From NCBI GenBank assembly GCA_963978895.1, contig OZ022244.1:9511085-9575084 (forward strand): DNA of 64,000 nucleotides, given 5' to 3'. The translations under genes were made by a program, and so were the position numbers. This document shows positions 63,824 to 64,000 of this stretch, one piece after another. The notes below the pieces were generated by a model. That model searched no databases. It was not told the DNA's origin and was given only the letters and a program-made list of their open reading frames with translations. The stretch comes from Erpobdella octoculata. Its lineage: Eukaryota > Annelida > Clitellata > Hirudinida > Erpobdellidae. Numbering within the stretch: the stretch's first letter is position 1; every line of letters starts with the position of its first letter.

Positions 63824-64000
63824 TTTCCGGTTATGTAATGTTACCATTAGAAATATAATTTTGTGCATGTATTTTTTGGAATTTGGACAGTGTGTTGAAG
63901 TCGAGTGTTCGAGAGAAAATAAAAGTTTTGTAAAAGTCGTGCTGCAAAGACAATTTGAATTATCAAGAGATTAGTAAGAATAACAGGAGATTCTGCGAAG

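Overview
This is repeat-dense, AT-rich nuclear DNA from an invertebrate animal. The evidence is short introns of 66-72 bp with GT-AG ends, a plexin-domain-containing (PLXDC/TEM7-like) gene, and a mix of LINEs (L2, CR1/Jockey and restriction-like-endonuclease types), Penelope-like elements with hammerhead ribozymes, a Gypsy LTR element and several hAT transposons. The species cannot be named from the sequence. Nearly all long open frames here are microsatellite artefacts or transposon genes.

Layout. 1-5.6 kb: a 1.3-kb array of a 7-bp satellite, a GTCAGTCA-ending dispersed repeat, hAT-type MITEs and short tandem repeats. 5.6-7.7 kb: a 2-kb element with an ACTAGC...ACCCGGCGTTGCCCGGG head. 7.7-9.75 kb: a 5'-truncated L2 LINE (minus). 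12.46-13.9 kb: a foldback-type transposon. 14.0-14.8 kb: a 35-bp satellite with higher-order structure. 15.9-18.4 kb: CT and CATA microsatellites. 19.0-22.5 kb: a LINE with a C-terminal restriction-like endonuclease, lying between CATA repeats. 24.1-26.3 kb: Penelope-like pieces in both orientations, one with a hammerhead ribozyme, beside a possible truncated host exon. 26.36-27.1 kb: a hAT deletion derivative. 27.5-37.3 kb: a CR1/Jockey-type LINE (minus) split in ORF1 by a 5.8-kb Gypsy-like element that has gag, protease and integrase but no reverse transcriptase. 37.6-43.7 kb: a second GTCA-type repeat in inverted orientation, two large inverted minisatellite pairs, a second hammerhead ribozyme, a young poly(A) retroposon and long TA/CATA tracts. 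46.7-49.5 kb: a hAT element with exact 8-bp target duplications and an 830-bp internal duplication. 50.4-53.2 kb: a short hAT element split by another 2.1-kb terminal-inverted-repeat element that carries a candidate signal-peptide exon. 54.1-57.9 kb: an almost intact two-ORF CR1 LINE (plus).

Host genes are confined to the right end. Three exons of a PLXDC/TEM7-like gene (plus, 59.2-61.1 kb) converge on a five-exon minus-strand gene of unknown identity (63.4-61.3 kb). Their predicted polyadenylation signals interdigitate, so the two mRNAs probably overlap at their 3' ends. A hAT MITE sits in an intron of the minus-strand gene, and one of its 5' splice sites borders a minisatellite made of donor-like units.

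The elements use different replication systems: target-primed reverse transcription (LINEs, Penelope), LTR retrotransposition and cut-and-paste hAT. They are repeatedly nested, or end in TA/CATA microsatellites. The most notable items are the two complete hammerhead ribozymes on Penelope 5' fragments, the LTR element without RT with its odd LTR-leader-partial-LTR end, the microsatellite-lodged RLE LINE, and the transposon-borne candidate exon.
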